A DNA stretch of 64,000 nucleotides from Penicillium oxalicum (lineage: Eukaryota; Ascomycota; Eurotiomycetes; Eurotiales; Aspergillaceae), in NCBI RefSeq assembly GCF_001723175.1, contig NC_064653.1, positions 3,224,001 through 3,288,000 of the forward strand, in the 5' to 3' direction. Each line of letters begins with the position of its first letter. Position 1 is the stretch's first letter. The notes under the pieces are model-generated. The model saw nothing but the letters and a program-made list of their open reading frames with translations. It had not been told where the DNA came from and searched no databases. A program made the translations under genes and the position numbers. Of the stretch, positions 47,818 to 59,400 are shown in pieces.

Positions 47818-48581
47818 CAAGGCTTCACACAATCACTCGGGCGCGTACAGGCGGAGTTATCGCAGGGGCATCGTATGGGGAAAGGAAGAGAGAAATTAAA
47901 AGGGGAAGAAGTCTGGAAGAGAGGGGAGGAGGGGAGGAGGGGAAGAGTTTAGAAAGGATTTACGTGAGCGAATTGACTTGGGTCGGTCACAGCGCGCGGA
48001 GGTGGTTGGTGGGGGGGGGGAGGGTTTGACTCTGTGAGTGACAGAGAAGGCGGTGGGAACGAGTGATTTGCTCCAGCCAAGCCCCTCCTGCACAGTGAGA
48101 TTATGAGTGAGAATAATCAGCAAATAAATTTAGCAGCGGAATCAGCGCTGTGCGCGGTGACCACTACCAACCATCACACGAGAGTCTAGAACTCGTGGAC
48201 GACCAAAGTTGGCAAAGGAGACGGAATCAGAGGCAATTGCGTAGGCTGAAGTGGAGTTGACGAGTGATGGAGTCCGCATATGGAGCCGGAAGAGGACGAA
48301 GAGTCGGAGAGTGGCTGCCCAACGGCAACCGGACAACCCGGAAAATGGAAAAACTCGTTAGCGCTGGGCCCGCCAAGAGAAATTATCAATCTGATAATCG
48401 CCCGGCGAAATCTTCATCCGTCCGCCGGGCGACGAAGTTTTGCGGTCACACTTCCGACCCCACGACCCTCTAGTCACGGAACCCCCTTTTGTGAGCCCGT
48501 CGTGTTGCGATCTATTTCCCCCGGGCGTCCAGAGAATATATTCGAATTTGTTGCTACTCTCGTGCATTATTGCTCTGTAAA
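47818..48581. promoter_or_regulatory. divergent promoter region ORT1 / CGR1
   Basis: Interval of 764 bp between two start codons on opposite strands. It contains purine-rich runs (47920-47945) and a G10 run near 48011. A 4-codon minus-strand uORF lies at 47871-47857. Confidence 0.55.
47857..47871 (-). promoter_or_regulatory. minimal uORF (MPLR) upstream of ORT1
   Basis: On the minus strand, ATG at 47871-47869 gives four codons and a TAA ending at 47857, about 40 nt before the ORT1 start. It may dampen translation if included in the mRNA; too short to carry a known arginine-sensing peptide. Confidence 0.35.
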
Positions 48582-49235
48582 ATGTCCGCCACTACTGAAA
48601 CCCCCGCGACCGCTCCGGCGAGCGTTCCAGCCACGGGCATGCGCAAAAATGGTCAGTTTTTGTCGAGGACTTTTTTTTGACCTCCGCTAGTTCTCCACTA
48701 TACCGGGTCCCCCATTCCTCCAAGTCACAACTCACCCTAATGTTTCTGTCCCTTTTTTTTTAGGCAAGAACTGGCATGCCACTAAAAAAGCGTTCCGGCC
48801 TAGCGCGGGCTTGACATCCTATGCCAAGCGTCAGGAGACTCGCAAGCAACTCGAGGCAAACAAGGAGCGGGAACGTGAGATGAAGGAGGAGAAAGAAGCC
48901 GAGCGCCAGGTATGTCTATTGCGGGACTGATGTTTGATGGTCTTCACATGAATATCATCTGAACATGTCACCATTTTGTCCACCCTTGGTTTCCAACCTG
49001 GCGAGACTCTTGTCAGCCTTGGCCTCGGCCGTCACCCGGGTTTGAATTTTGAACTTCAAAAAATATACGATCTAATCAGTCGAGCATCGTATAGGCGCAT
49101 ATTCAACGTATCAAGGACAAGCGTGCCGCCAAGGAAGAAAAGGCTCGCTACGAAAAGATGGCCGAGAAGATGCATGCCAAGCGTGTGGAGCGTCTGAAGC
49201 GTCGCGAGAAGCGCAACAAGCTTCTCAGCTCTTGA
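48582..49235 (+). CDS. CGR1: rRNA-processing protein Cgr1
   Basis: Exons 48582-48651, 48764-48909 and 49095-49235, 118 residues, the usual size for the family. It starts with a Thr/Ala/Pro-rich stretch, then '[17 protein letters not shown]', the conserved Cgr1 box, then an uninterrupted, highly charged Lys/Arg/Glu helix ('EKEAERQ', '[19 protein letters not shown]', '[14 protein letters not shown]'). Cgr1 is a nucleolar protein needed for 60S pre-rRNA processing; in Aspergillus fumigatus it supports growth at high temperature. The exons are individually too short to be obvious but all phases match. Confidence 0.93.
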
Positions 49236-50087
49236 AGAGAGAGACCAAGAGGGGGGGAAACCATAATGAAAGAGGTGGGCTCCATTGCTGGAGTCGAACC
49301 TTCCATCACAGATTTGCATGTACATATACCACCCTGCTCGTCGAGTGCAGTTGAGTTACTCTCCGGGCCTTGTGTGGGTTGGACACCGGCGTTCTCTAGG
49401 AGTAGTTCCCGGACGGATTCAAAATGCTTTCATGATATACCAGCTGAGACAATTGCATATTTCTTGATCTGCATCACGGATGTGTGCATCGCAGTACTAG
49501 TCCTTGAGGTGATAGAAGAGCGAGATTTGCTTCCAGAGCGCAGAATATATGTTTTGACGTTAGTGCCCACGAGGCCTGCTGGAAAAAGAGCCCATGATCT
49601 CACTCTGTGACAGCTTCATCGTGAATCTCGTCGTTTTTCAATTCCAATTTCCATCCCACACTCAGACACACGCACACAGAGAGACATTGTTGCCAAGTCG
49701 GAAGAGCTCGGACAAAAGAGCCTCGGACGACAAGGTGGCTCGATTTGGTGAGACACGCACGTGAAGATTTCAGATCGCGTGAGACACTTGCATCGATAAA
49801 GAAAGGAATCCCGACAGTTGTGACACAGTGCTCAGAGATGTGACTAGAAGCGTAAAAGAGCATGGGAGGACAATCTCATTCTGCAGATATGCAGGGGTAA
49901 AGCGTAGCGGACTCGGCGACGATGCAGCTCGACCACTTACCGGCGATCAGCGTGACTTGGCATTTATGCTTAATTCACCAACCCCCCTCCTCGTCAACCG
50001 TTCTGCGAACCAGTTCTCGCGACAACCGCCTGATTGCAATATCGTGCTGCGACCATGTCCATATCTATGTCCCTGAGCTGAGATATC
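49236..50087. other. intergenic region
   Basis: Between CGR1 and the coiled-coil gene, both on the plus strand. On the minus strand there is an exact pol III B-box match (49290-49300) and an 11/12 A-box match about 150 nt upstream, but no foldable tRNA. An 8-codon uORF precedes the next gene. Confidence 0.45.
50055..50081 (+). promoter_or_regulatory. uORF (8 codons) just upstream of the 50088 gene
   Basis: ATG at 50055, frame MSISMSLS, TGA at 50079-50081, six bases before the main ATG at 50088. Same size as the uORFs of SEC10 and VPS10 but without the overlap. Confidence 0.5.
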
Positions 50088-51610
50088 ATGGATACCCACT
50101 ATTTTAAACCTCCACTCCCCTTATCACCAAACGCGCGAACGACCTCGGCCACTTTCCCATTGACCCATGGATCACCCTCCGCTCCCCGATCCGATGACCA
50201 GCCCACCTTGGATCGAGACCCGTTTGCAGACAACCAGAATGGACACGACGCGAGCTTAGCCGGCACAGGCCATCGACGTCACCAGAGCCGTGATTTCGTG
50301 AACTCGTTAGACAACACTCTATCACACGCCCGACCGCGAACCGTTCCGAAACCGGTGGAGCTTCCGAGCTTCGATGAAATCAAATCCCAGCATCCCAATC
50401 ACCACCATCGACACAAACACAGCAAGTCGCGCGAACTGCGATTTCCACGGCCCATGACCCATTTTACATCGTCGGCTAGTGCCCGAGGCTTATTCCCTTC
50501 TTGGTCGGGAGGTCGGGATAAAGAGCGTGACAGCGACAATGGGCTGCTCCGACCTCTGACGAGAGAGGCGACGCGGTCTCGATGGGGATCGGATTCGACC
50601 GGTCGCCTCAGCTCGGGGAGCAGGAGGGGAAGTCTGCTGGATGTACCCGAACAACATGAGCGATTGGGTCCCATTCAACGGCAGGATCTCTCGTCAATGG
50701 AGGATCTGGAGAAGGTGAAGAAGCGTCGGGAACAGGGCGAAAGGTATGAGATCCCAGTCTACACATCTTTATGGTCGATGATGGGATGAAGGCCATGTGG
50801 CATTCACATGAAATATGACACTATTGGGAAAACTAATGCGTGGTCACTTCCAGACATATCCGGTCCGCGCTGTCGGAAATTGGAACTCTTGCGACCGAAC
50901 TGACCCGACGTCTGGACTACACCTACTACAATCTGTTGGAGAAGATCACGGCGCTCAACTCGACCATCAGCTCTTTCCAGGAGCTTTCCGACTCGGCGGC
51001 GACCCTCTTGAATGAGTTTGAAAAGGAAACATCCAGTCTGGACCAAGACATCCGAAAGCAAATCAACGATCTTCAAGGATTCGAACCACAGATTCACAAG
51101 GCGGATGCGCTGGCTGAGCGGATGCAAAAGGGCCGGCGGCGAGCAGAGGAGCTGAACAAGCGGCTTGACGGGGTTAAGTCGGCAATCGATCGCTGGGAGC
51201 AAAAAGAGGCTGAGTGGCAGACACGCACGAGCCGGCGCTTGCGCATCTTCTGGGGAATTGTGACTAGTGCAGCTCTTGTGCTTCTCCTGGCGGTGACCGT
51301 TCGGAGATGGCCAGCTGAGGGTTCATTACAACAGGCAGGTCCTCCCGCCATTCCACCCACGGCGGAGGCCGTGAACCAGTCTGCAGCAGGATTCTCTTCA
51401 CAGTCCGATATGTGGGACCCTCTTCGGGGCGTTGACGAGTCCACTAGCACACCCGAATCAGCCTGGTATCCAGCAAGACTTGCAGAGAGACTTCGGCATC
51501 TTGAGCAGACTCAGACATTGTCAGACGCGTCCTCCACCTCCAGATCACCGGCTAGTACGGGGGTATCTCAAACGGGACATGACCCGTTCAGACTGCTCGA
51601 TGAGCTTTGA
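50088..51610 (+). CDS. unrecognised fungal coiled-coil protein with one C-terminal-half membrane helix
   Basis: Exons 50088-50743 and 50854-51610, 470 residues. Residues 1-205 are Ser/Arg/His-rich and probably disordered ('HHHRHKHSKSRELRFPRP', a basic patch). From about 206 to 345 the sequence is helical with heptads ('MEDLEKVKKRREQGE', 'ALSEIGTLATELTRRLDYTY', 'ELSDSAATLLNEFEKETSSL'), then 'EAEWQTRTSRRLRIFWGIVT'. One transmembrane helix lies at about 349-368 ('TSAALVLLLAVTV'), followed by a 100-residue polar tail. The positive residues before the helix suggest the coiled coil faces the cytosol or nucleoplasm. I do not recognise the family by function. An organelle tether or a nuclear-envelope or spindle-pole anchored protein are guesses from architecture alone. 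The exon join has clean GTATGAG and ttccAG sites. Confidence 0.8.
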
Positions 51611-51833
51611 ACCCTGTGGTTCAGTCTTGTCCTTCGTTCACACCTCACTCATTCGTCTTTCCTCGTCTCTCCCTACTGCTTCATTTCTGCGGAGCCTCGC
51701 AACACATGACCTGAACGCATCTGGTTGCTAATCTCTTATTCGTTTTCTTGTTTGGTTATGTCGTGATACCCCGCCTATATAGCCGTTATAAATATAATTC
51801 TTTTTTTGTGTATCATCATCATTATTGTCCCAC
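51611..51833. other. convergent 3' spacer
   Basis: Only about 220 bp between the stop codons of the coiled-coil gene and TMA22, so their 3' UTRs probably overlap. Confidence 0.5.
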
Positions 51834-52864
51834 TCACGCCTCCGCTTTCTTCTTCTTCTTATCCTCGATCAACTCGATGTTGGCCTCGGGCACCTTACTG
51901 CCGTAGGTTTCCAATAGCCACTCCTTGACATCCTCACTGACATCACCTTGCACGGTGATCTCCTCCGTGCCCGCGGGTGACCGAGTGACCGATGATCCCG
52001 TGGCCATCTTCTTGCCCAGTTCCTTGGCCAACTTTTTGTTCTCGAGGCCAAAGATCTCCAACCCGATGATGACCGTGACATACTTGCGCTTATTTCGCTC
52101 CACACGCTTGATCTGGATCTTGGAGGCGGCCTTACGCTCGGCATCGCGGGCCTCGCTTTGTGCCGCCTTTGCTTCCTTCTTTGCGGCGTCTTTGGCGGCG
52201 CGTTCTTGCACGGAGACGGAGAGAGTGGATAGATTGGCGTTCAGGGCATCTGCAATCGACCTTAACCATTAGAGAGGGGGTCCAGTTTAAAAGACAAGCA
52301 AATCATGTGCAAGGCATGTTTATTCCCCAACACCTCTGTCATTGGAAATTTCCCATTTTCATTCAAATCCGGACGGGTGGACGAGGAGGAATGGGAGGAT
52401 TATCGTCGAATTCGCACCTTCAGAATGTAACCGGGTCCACAGATCTTCATGGTTCTCCTTCAGCCACTCCTCGCACTTTTTTGCCGTCCCTCCAAATTCG
52501 CAGTACTATGATTCGGGTCGTGTCAGTCAACGTCTCCATGTGCCCGCCGGTTCAATTGGCAATGAAAGCTCGAGCAAAACCTACCTCGGGAGGTAGCGTG
52601 CAGACTAATTCGACAAGAAAATTTGTTTGTTAGCTTTTAGCTCTGTATATCTTGATTCCTGGAAGGATGAAAGATCCATGAAAAGCCTGTCGAGACAATG
52701 TGACGTTGCAGTCAAGCTCATAGATCCCTTTAACCTTGCGCCCATTTATCGAGACAAACCAGTAACATGGTGAAAGGAAAGAGGAACCAGCTTCGCTTAC
52801 CGCCGCAATAAACGACCCGGCGGGCCTGTGGCTCCACGGGTCCAGAGTCCGCTACTTCGGCCAT
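51834..52864 (-). CDS. TMA22: translation machinery-associated protein 22 (DENR homologue)
   Basis: Four minus-strand exons, 52864-52801, 52604-52585 (only 20 nt), 52505-52418 and 52249-51834, 195 residues. The N-terminal part reads 'RRVVYCGVCTLPPEYCEFGG' after splicing across the microexon, a cysteine-rich zinc-binding segment typical of DENR/Tma22. It is followed by 'CEEWLKENHEDLW'. A charged Ala/Lys-rich helix ('ERAAKDAAKKEAKAAQ') leads to the SUI1/eIF1-like domain ('IQIKRVERNKRKYVTVIIGL', 'GLENKKLAKELGKKMATGSS', 'EITVQGDVSEDVKEWLL'). With Tma20/MCT-1 it recycles 40S subunits after termination and promotes reinitiation. This is notable because several uORFs lie in this window. Confidence 0.95.
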
Positions 52865-55549
52865 TTTCTTAATCTGTTGATATCTCGTTCAAGCAAGTAA
52901 ACAGAAAAGGCGAAAAGACAAAGAAAACCTCAAGTGCTCCTTGCGTGTCGGAAGTCGGAACTAATTGCTGATTCGGGGGCGTCTCGCGATCAACTTGCGC
53001 GGGGAGGGGACGGCGGAGGGGCATGGAGACTAACTTGTTTGGGATAATTACAAAGGTCATGTGATGTGTGGCTCTACGGTACATTTGGAGATGTCGAGAA
53101 TCGAGATGGGGATTTGGGGATGAGAGATGTTTAATGCGACATTCGTGAAACACATCAATGTGAAACACAAGGCTCTTCAAGCTGAAGGGGTTGAGCTTCG
53201 GACTCGAGAATGTGCCTGCACATGCAGGGTCTTGAGCGAAGACCTGCCGATTACTATGTACATGACTAAGAAGGAAGAATCATGAACAGTCCAACCTTTC
53301 ATCTCAATTGACGTAAAATGAAACGTAGGAGTGAGAAGACCATACTTTGCAAGACATTGAACAACATGCAAATCTAGATTTTCGGACCTACTCGCCTATC
53401 TTCCTGTGTCGTCAACCTCGATGATTGAGTCGATCATCAGCTCGTCAAGCTTGGTCTCTACCTTGGTACACCTTATATGTACACTATAACAATCTCAAAT
53501 CGACCCGATAAGAAGCAAAAAACGACACGCGTGCCAAATTCGTCACTCTGATAGGACGATTTCAAAATTTCCCTCAACAGCGCTCTTTCGGTGACAACCC
53601 TTTGACAAATTGGGAACTGGGTCAACTCCTAGAATGGATCACGACTTCGTCTCAAGATAGAGGAGGGGCATGGAATAGGAAGATGCAAAATTCCAGCATC
53701 CAGAGTGAAGACGTGCGAGCTACTGGTCCACATAGAAGACCGTTTGATTCGACTCTGATTTGCCGGGCGTGCTTGCCAGTTCCAGGGAACAAATTGTTTG
53801 CGCCTTACGTGCAGCCTCTTAGTGTCTTTGCGCGTATGTACTGTATGTGTATGTGTGGAGCTTGATGCCAGACCGTTGGTCTGCGGCGGGGGTTGCAGTA
53901 GAGTGCATTAGGCTTGGACTTGGAACGTGGGAGATGGTTATGTACAGTGTGGGTTGGAGAGTCGAGGCAACGATAGACAGCGCATAGATTAAGCACGTTG
54001 GTGTTTCATGTGTGGGCGAGATAGCCCAGGACTATTCAGGCCAAGTGGAACTTGCTGTGTTTTTATGTCTGATTGGTGTTCCCAAGACCCCTTTATCGTA
54101 TGCGACAAATCTGACATGATTAGACTCATTTTTTTATGGTTCTGGTCTCATATTGAGTATTAGTGCAAGCAGAGCCCGCTTGAAAAGTATTTTTCTTTTT
54201 TCTTCTTTTTGGTTTATTCAATTTTTTTATCTATAGAAACAGATCGATATACGGCGAATAGTTGGTTCGCTTTTAGTCCGTCAGACCGAGTCCTGGCGGA
54301 GAAGATGCGGGTCAGTCAGTCTCTGGTACATACGGGCGGTAGGTAAGCCGATAAGATAGAGCGGACCTATTCATTGCATGGAGATGACGCGAATGAAGAG
54401 GTAATGACGAGCATACGAGGCTGTCTAGAGGGGTCCAATTCAATCAAGAGCTGGATCGATTGTCCTTATCTCGCCATACGTGCGTAATAGCTCATCTTGC
54501 ACTGATTTTTACAGTTACGGATTCACAGTACACCGAATCCAATCGAGATATGGGTGCGCCAGAAACTATCTCTGGGTCATGGACAGAAAGCGACATTCCT
54601 TGCAAAGCCCAGAGAGCGAACATAGTCTTTTTCTGGTGAGACCAAAGTCCCGAGTTACGTGCAATACGCATGCACGAATTCGACGGGCTTGGGTCCCATC
54701 GGATTCCAGGATCAATGTGTCGTGCATATTTCTGGCGTCTGGTCTCGGCGGCAACATCAGATAGCCCAAGTCACCGAGGGTGGTTTCGGAGAGAAACGAC
54801 AATTGATTGATTGACTGACTTAATTGACATGGAAATATTAATAACATCTAGCCATATCATTTCCCATCCGGAGAAAACCCCATGGTAATCTCGATCATAA
54901 CAATACGTCCTCTTCCAAAACTCAAAGACCCTATCTGACTCGTCAATCTGGTCCCGCTTCTGACGCTCTATTCATAGAAATGAGAAAGCGGATGAGCTTG
55001 CAAGTTTACGAGTTTCCATCCGTTTTTAGACCTGCACGAAGAATTTAAAATCAAAATCACACATCAAACCAAGGATCGAGGCCCTACAAGGACTCTTGCT
55101 ATCTCTCCAGCAGCGAGCCAAAAGCCACGGCCATGAAAAAGATCCAAAACATAAAATCCTATCGTTTACAAGGAACAGCGCAACCAGACTCGGACGGCGT
55201 CCGGTCTCGTGGTCCGGACCATCCCATATTGCATAGTGGTCGCCATTCGACTTGATGGAAATAGATCTCTAATGTCTGGTGCGCGAGAGAGAAACGCTCT
55301 ACAAGGCCAATTATCTTACGCTGATTGTGTTGAAGGCCCGCAACTATGCAGGTAGACTCCTGCGTCGGGCTTTCTTGACCCCTCAAGTGGGAAACTTTGG
55401 CCCATGCTCATTGCGAGTCCCAATGAATCGTTTGAACACGCGCTATAATTCCAGATCGTCGGCGAAAGTACGCCACTACAACCTCGCAGCACTAGTCGCA
55501 GGGGGCCAGACGAGGGCTGAGGTCCGAGAGCAAAGGGGCAGAGGGGGGA

Positions 55550-55567
55550 GGGGGGGGGGGGGGGGGG
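55550..55567 (+). repeat. G18 homopolymer
   Basis: Eighteen consecutive G, preceded by G6-A; the longest homopolymer in the window. Confidence 0.9.
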
Positions 55568-56417
55568 AAGTGTCTTTCCTTCCATACAAAGATGAGCCTG
55601 TCCGTGCATCTTGTCCATTGCTAGTATATGCACGACGAAATGGCAACGGACCCGGTCTGGTCTGGCCTGAATCTGTTGCGTTTTCAATGCTTGCCCTAGT
55701 GGGCTTGTTCGGTTTGAGATGCAACTGAGATGGGGGTGTTGAGGGGCAGTGATTCCCAGTAGAGTCGTCTAATCTAAGTGAGAGCTGGTCGTATTGAATG
55801 ACAATACTCTAATCTTCATATTTAATAAATCCTATGATTGTGGTCCATAGGATTTGCTGTTTTCGACGTCTTTCCTATGAAAAATACAGCAGTCCAATGA
55901 TCCTATCCACTTCATTTCCTCTCTGTATCTATGCAAAGTACTTTGTATAGTGGAAATGTCTAGAACATCCACCAAACTCACGCCTCTGGGTCGGTCCCTC
56001 CTCCCGTAGCGGTTAGATCATCATATTCTCTCTGGAGTACCTATTCGGTTCTCTCACTGTACATTCTGATACCTCTTCAGGATGTACTCGTTGTACCTCG
56101 CTTTTCCCCTCCCCTTCAAACTCTCTCTTTTGCTTTCCCTCTCGCGAGGTTCTGGCGCAGGTCCGTGCTGAACCTTTTTGCCCACGGTGGACCCTCCTCC
56201 GGCACCCAGAGAGGATTCGATCACCGCCGCAAATGTCGATCGTCTGGAGGGTCCATCTCTCCGCTTTAGACTTTTGATTTGCTCCGACCAAACTCCCCTA
56301 CTGGCCGGAGGTTGATAGACTCTGGCGACGCTGCAGACGCACGGTTGATGGTCCGTGGACCCGTGGGTGCTGGCAACGTGAAAAGTCGAAACTAGATGAC
56401 GAGACAGATGTGGTGGT

Positions 56418-56443
56418 GGGGGGGGAGGGGGGGGGGGGGGGGG
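56418..56443 (+). repeat. interrupted G tract (G8-A-G17)
   Basis: Two G runs separated by one A, less than 900 bp from the G18 tract and on the same strand. Confidence 0.9.
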
Positions 56444-59400
56444 AAGTTGCATGTTTTCATGGTGAGAAGGGGACCTGGACGTTGCTTTTGATGAGAAGGT
56501 GTGGCTTGTATGATCTGAGATCAAGCGGGCACTTTGTACACATCTTGATAATCATCAGAGTTCGGGGTCTGGTAATGATCGGCGTATTGGGAGAGGGAAA
56601 GTTGGATATCGTCTGGAGGGAAACGCTGCGATTGCGGCTTAGCTTCCCGATATCCGGTGGCTCCAGGACCCGCTTGAGGACTCGAGTGGCTTGGGAAACT
56701 TTTGTACTTCTTTTGGATTGAGGGTCCATTCAAGCAGGAAGAGGGTGTGGTTGTTCGTGGACAACCGATACGCAAACCATTAAATTGGCCTCCTGTCTTG
56801 GCATGTCTGTGTGTTCCGGGTTAAACATGGGATAATGGCAAGATGGAGAGCGAACGCAACGGTTGGGGGAAGGAGATGGCAGGTCAATAAACTCGGTCGT
56901 CTCCCGGCCAGGTCGCCTCAGTACCTGAGGTGAGGTACCTTGAGGGTGATGGTTTTGGATTAGCATACAGCACACCCAATCCTCTGACTGGTACCTGAAC
57001 ATATTGAGAGACATGCCCTCAGAATGCATTCCTTTCTTATCCAGCATGAGGTCCTATCTCCATGTGGATCGAACCAAGGCACCCTTGCTAACCAGAAACC
57101 AATTCCCCGAGCGGTATCTTCTTTACGTGTCCAACCCGCAGGAATGATTATTTATTTCGGGCAATGTATATCTTAGACGAGACTAGGTACTGAGCCGTGG
57201 AAATCAAATAACTTCTATATTGGGTACGAGTCAGACTAGGACGACGGCCAGTAATTCGCTCACCGCGTTAACTGGATCTATCCATTTTTTCTTGAGCATC
57301 TCATTTGCTAGGTTGTGTCGTCAAAAAGAATTTACTTTTAGAATTGGCACTTATGAGCCCCCGAATTATACATCAGAATTGATGATGTACTCTGGTATGC
57401 ACTCGCACAAAACCTATTGAATTTGAATAATCCATTCCAAAAGCTGTACAGTACATATTTAGCCCGGTCATGTCTCTAGACCCGGGTATATGGATCCATC
57501 CTTTGGGCCCCTCTCGTGTTGGAGAGCTACCTACTGTACGTACTTTGTACATACTTCGTCTCTCTCCAAGTACTTAGCTTAGACCAGACTAGGCCGAGGA
57601 GTGGACTGGAGATGAGAGGGGTGTGCGCATAGATATGGATGTGCAGTGCACAGGCTCGGAGAGGCGCAATGAGAGGCGCTGTGCCGCGGCTCGCCGTTTG
57701 CCCCATGACAGGGATGGATAAGCAGAGACTGTAATGGAAGTCTTGCCCGTCCCTCTACGGAAGAGATAGGAAACAGTCCCTCGTGGGAGATACTCGGAGG
57801 TTCGGAGTCTGATGCTGTGTGATTGTGCTAGTCTGCTGGGAGGGTCTTGGCTGTGACGAGAGGGACCTCGGCGTAATTGATCGCATCGCCCTCACAAGTT
57901 GTCCACTCGGAGCTTTTGTACGTGCGCTTTGTTCAGATGATTGTGTGGGCATTTCTTCTTGAGATGAGAAATTTGTGGTCTTTCTTTCTTTCTTTTTTGG
58001 AATTGAAGGTATGTAATTATCTGTTTGTCGTTAACCCTGTGCCCTTCGCCATTGTTTTACCTTTTGGTGCCTCTGGTGAGATTCGAATTCGATCGGTATG
58101 CAGGAAGTCCGACTGCCTTGGTCCTCCATTGGAAAGTCACATGTTTCTTGGCTCGAGGTATCGTCCAAGCCGACGAGAGTCGAGTGACTCAGATTCCACT
58201 TTTTAATGTCCGAGTGTCGCTTGACTTGCCGCCCATCAACGGGCCGAAGGAAAAGACCCCACGCTTGTCCATCGAAGCCGAGAATCCATCGGCTCCCCCA
58301 AAAAGAAACATAAAAGCAAGGAATGAGAAATTGAAAATGAATGGAAAAATAAATTCAATCTTGTTTTTTTTTCTCTGTATGAACACAGGAAAAAAGATTA
58401 AAAAAAAAACAAAGAGAGAGAGAAAAAAAGAAAAGGGTAAAAATGGCCAAATACCTTCCCGCAATGGTCCGAAAACATCCGACCGTTTGCGTTGCAGCGT
58501 GGATTGTTCCATGAGCATGGCAGCGTCCTGTTTTCTCGGGTACGGAGGAGGTTGCATGCGCCCATGTAGTTGTCTCCGTAACATCTGATTTGCTTGACTC
58601 GTCTAGTGGGCACGGTGAAGCACTCACTGGTGACGTTTGTTGCATTCCTTATTGATTGTCCAAGGACAAACCCACCGGGTTACAGGAGAGGTGATCCTCA
58701 ATAGTTATGCCTTCCTCCGTCCTCAGTGCCAGACGAGGACCTCACGAGGCTGAGTCTGGTCAGTCCAAGTACAGAATGTAAGCGGGAAGCTCCGCTCCAT
58801 GGGATCGATCCCCCGGGTATTGGGGGCTGGAGGTCATGGAGCTCTCTCTAGTGGAATCCAACTTAAAAGGAGAAGAGGACTGATCATTGATCAGTCAAAC
58901 TATCGCACGGTCCAGCCTAGCTTTTTTTTTTGTTTTGTTTTGTGGTGCATCTTGTCTGTCACCGTTGACTGGTCCATGACATTATGGGAGGGTCGCGCGG
59001 GTCGCAAGGTCGTAGGTTGCAGATTGCGAGCTTCGTCTATTTGCCAGTGGCTAGTGCCTACATAATCATACATCATTGTCCCCGTTAGCGTGAGCGTTAG
59101 CTGCGGGAGAATTCCTGGAATCTAGAGCCTTTCGGAGAATTGAGGCGCCTTCCTAGGAAACCGAATCCTGCGTTACTACTGGACCCTGGGACATTGAACG
59201 GTGGGGATAAGAGATGGTCCAGAGTCTAGAGCCGACCCCAACTTCCAAAAGTCTTGACAGTGACCGAATCTGACTGCCTCAGACGAGAGATGGGGAGGGA
59301 AGTGGAGATTTCCTTACAGGCCACACTCACTTCTTTGTTGAGTGAAATCTCTCGGTATTGGATCACTGGGTGGTGGTTACTGTGTCGGAGTAGTAAGGAG

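Noticed and set aside
49277..49365. Possible tRNA on the minus strand ending near 49277
   Set aside because: The T-loop sequence is right, but the T-stem has at least two mismatches, no matching acceptor 5' strand or D-arm lies within 100 nt, and no oligo-T terminator follows.
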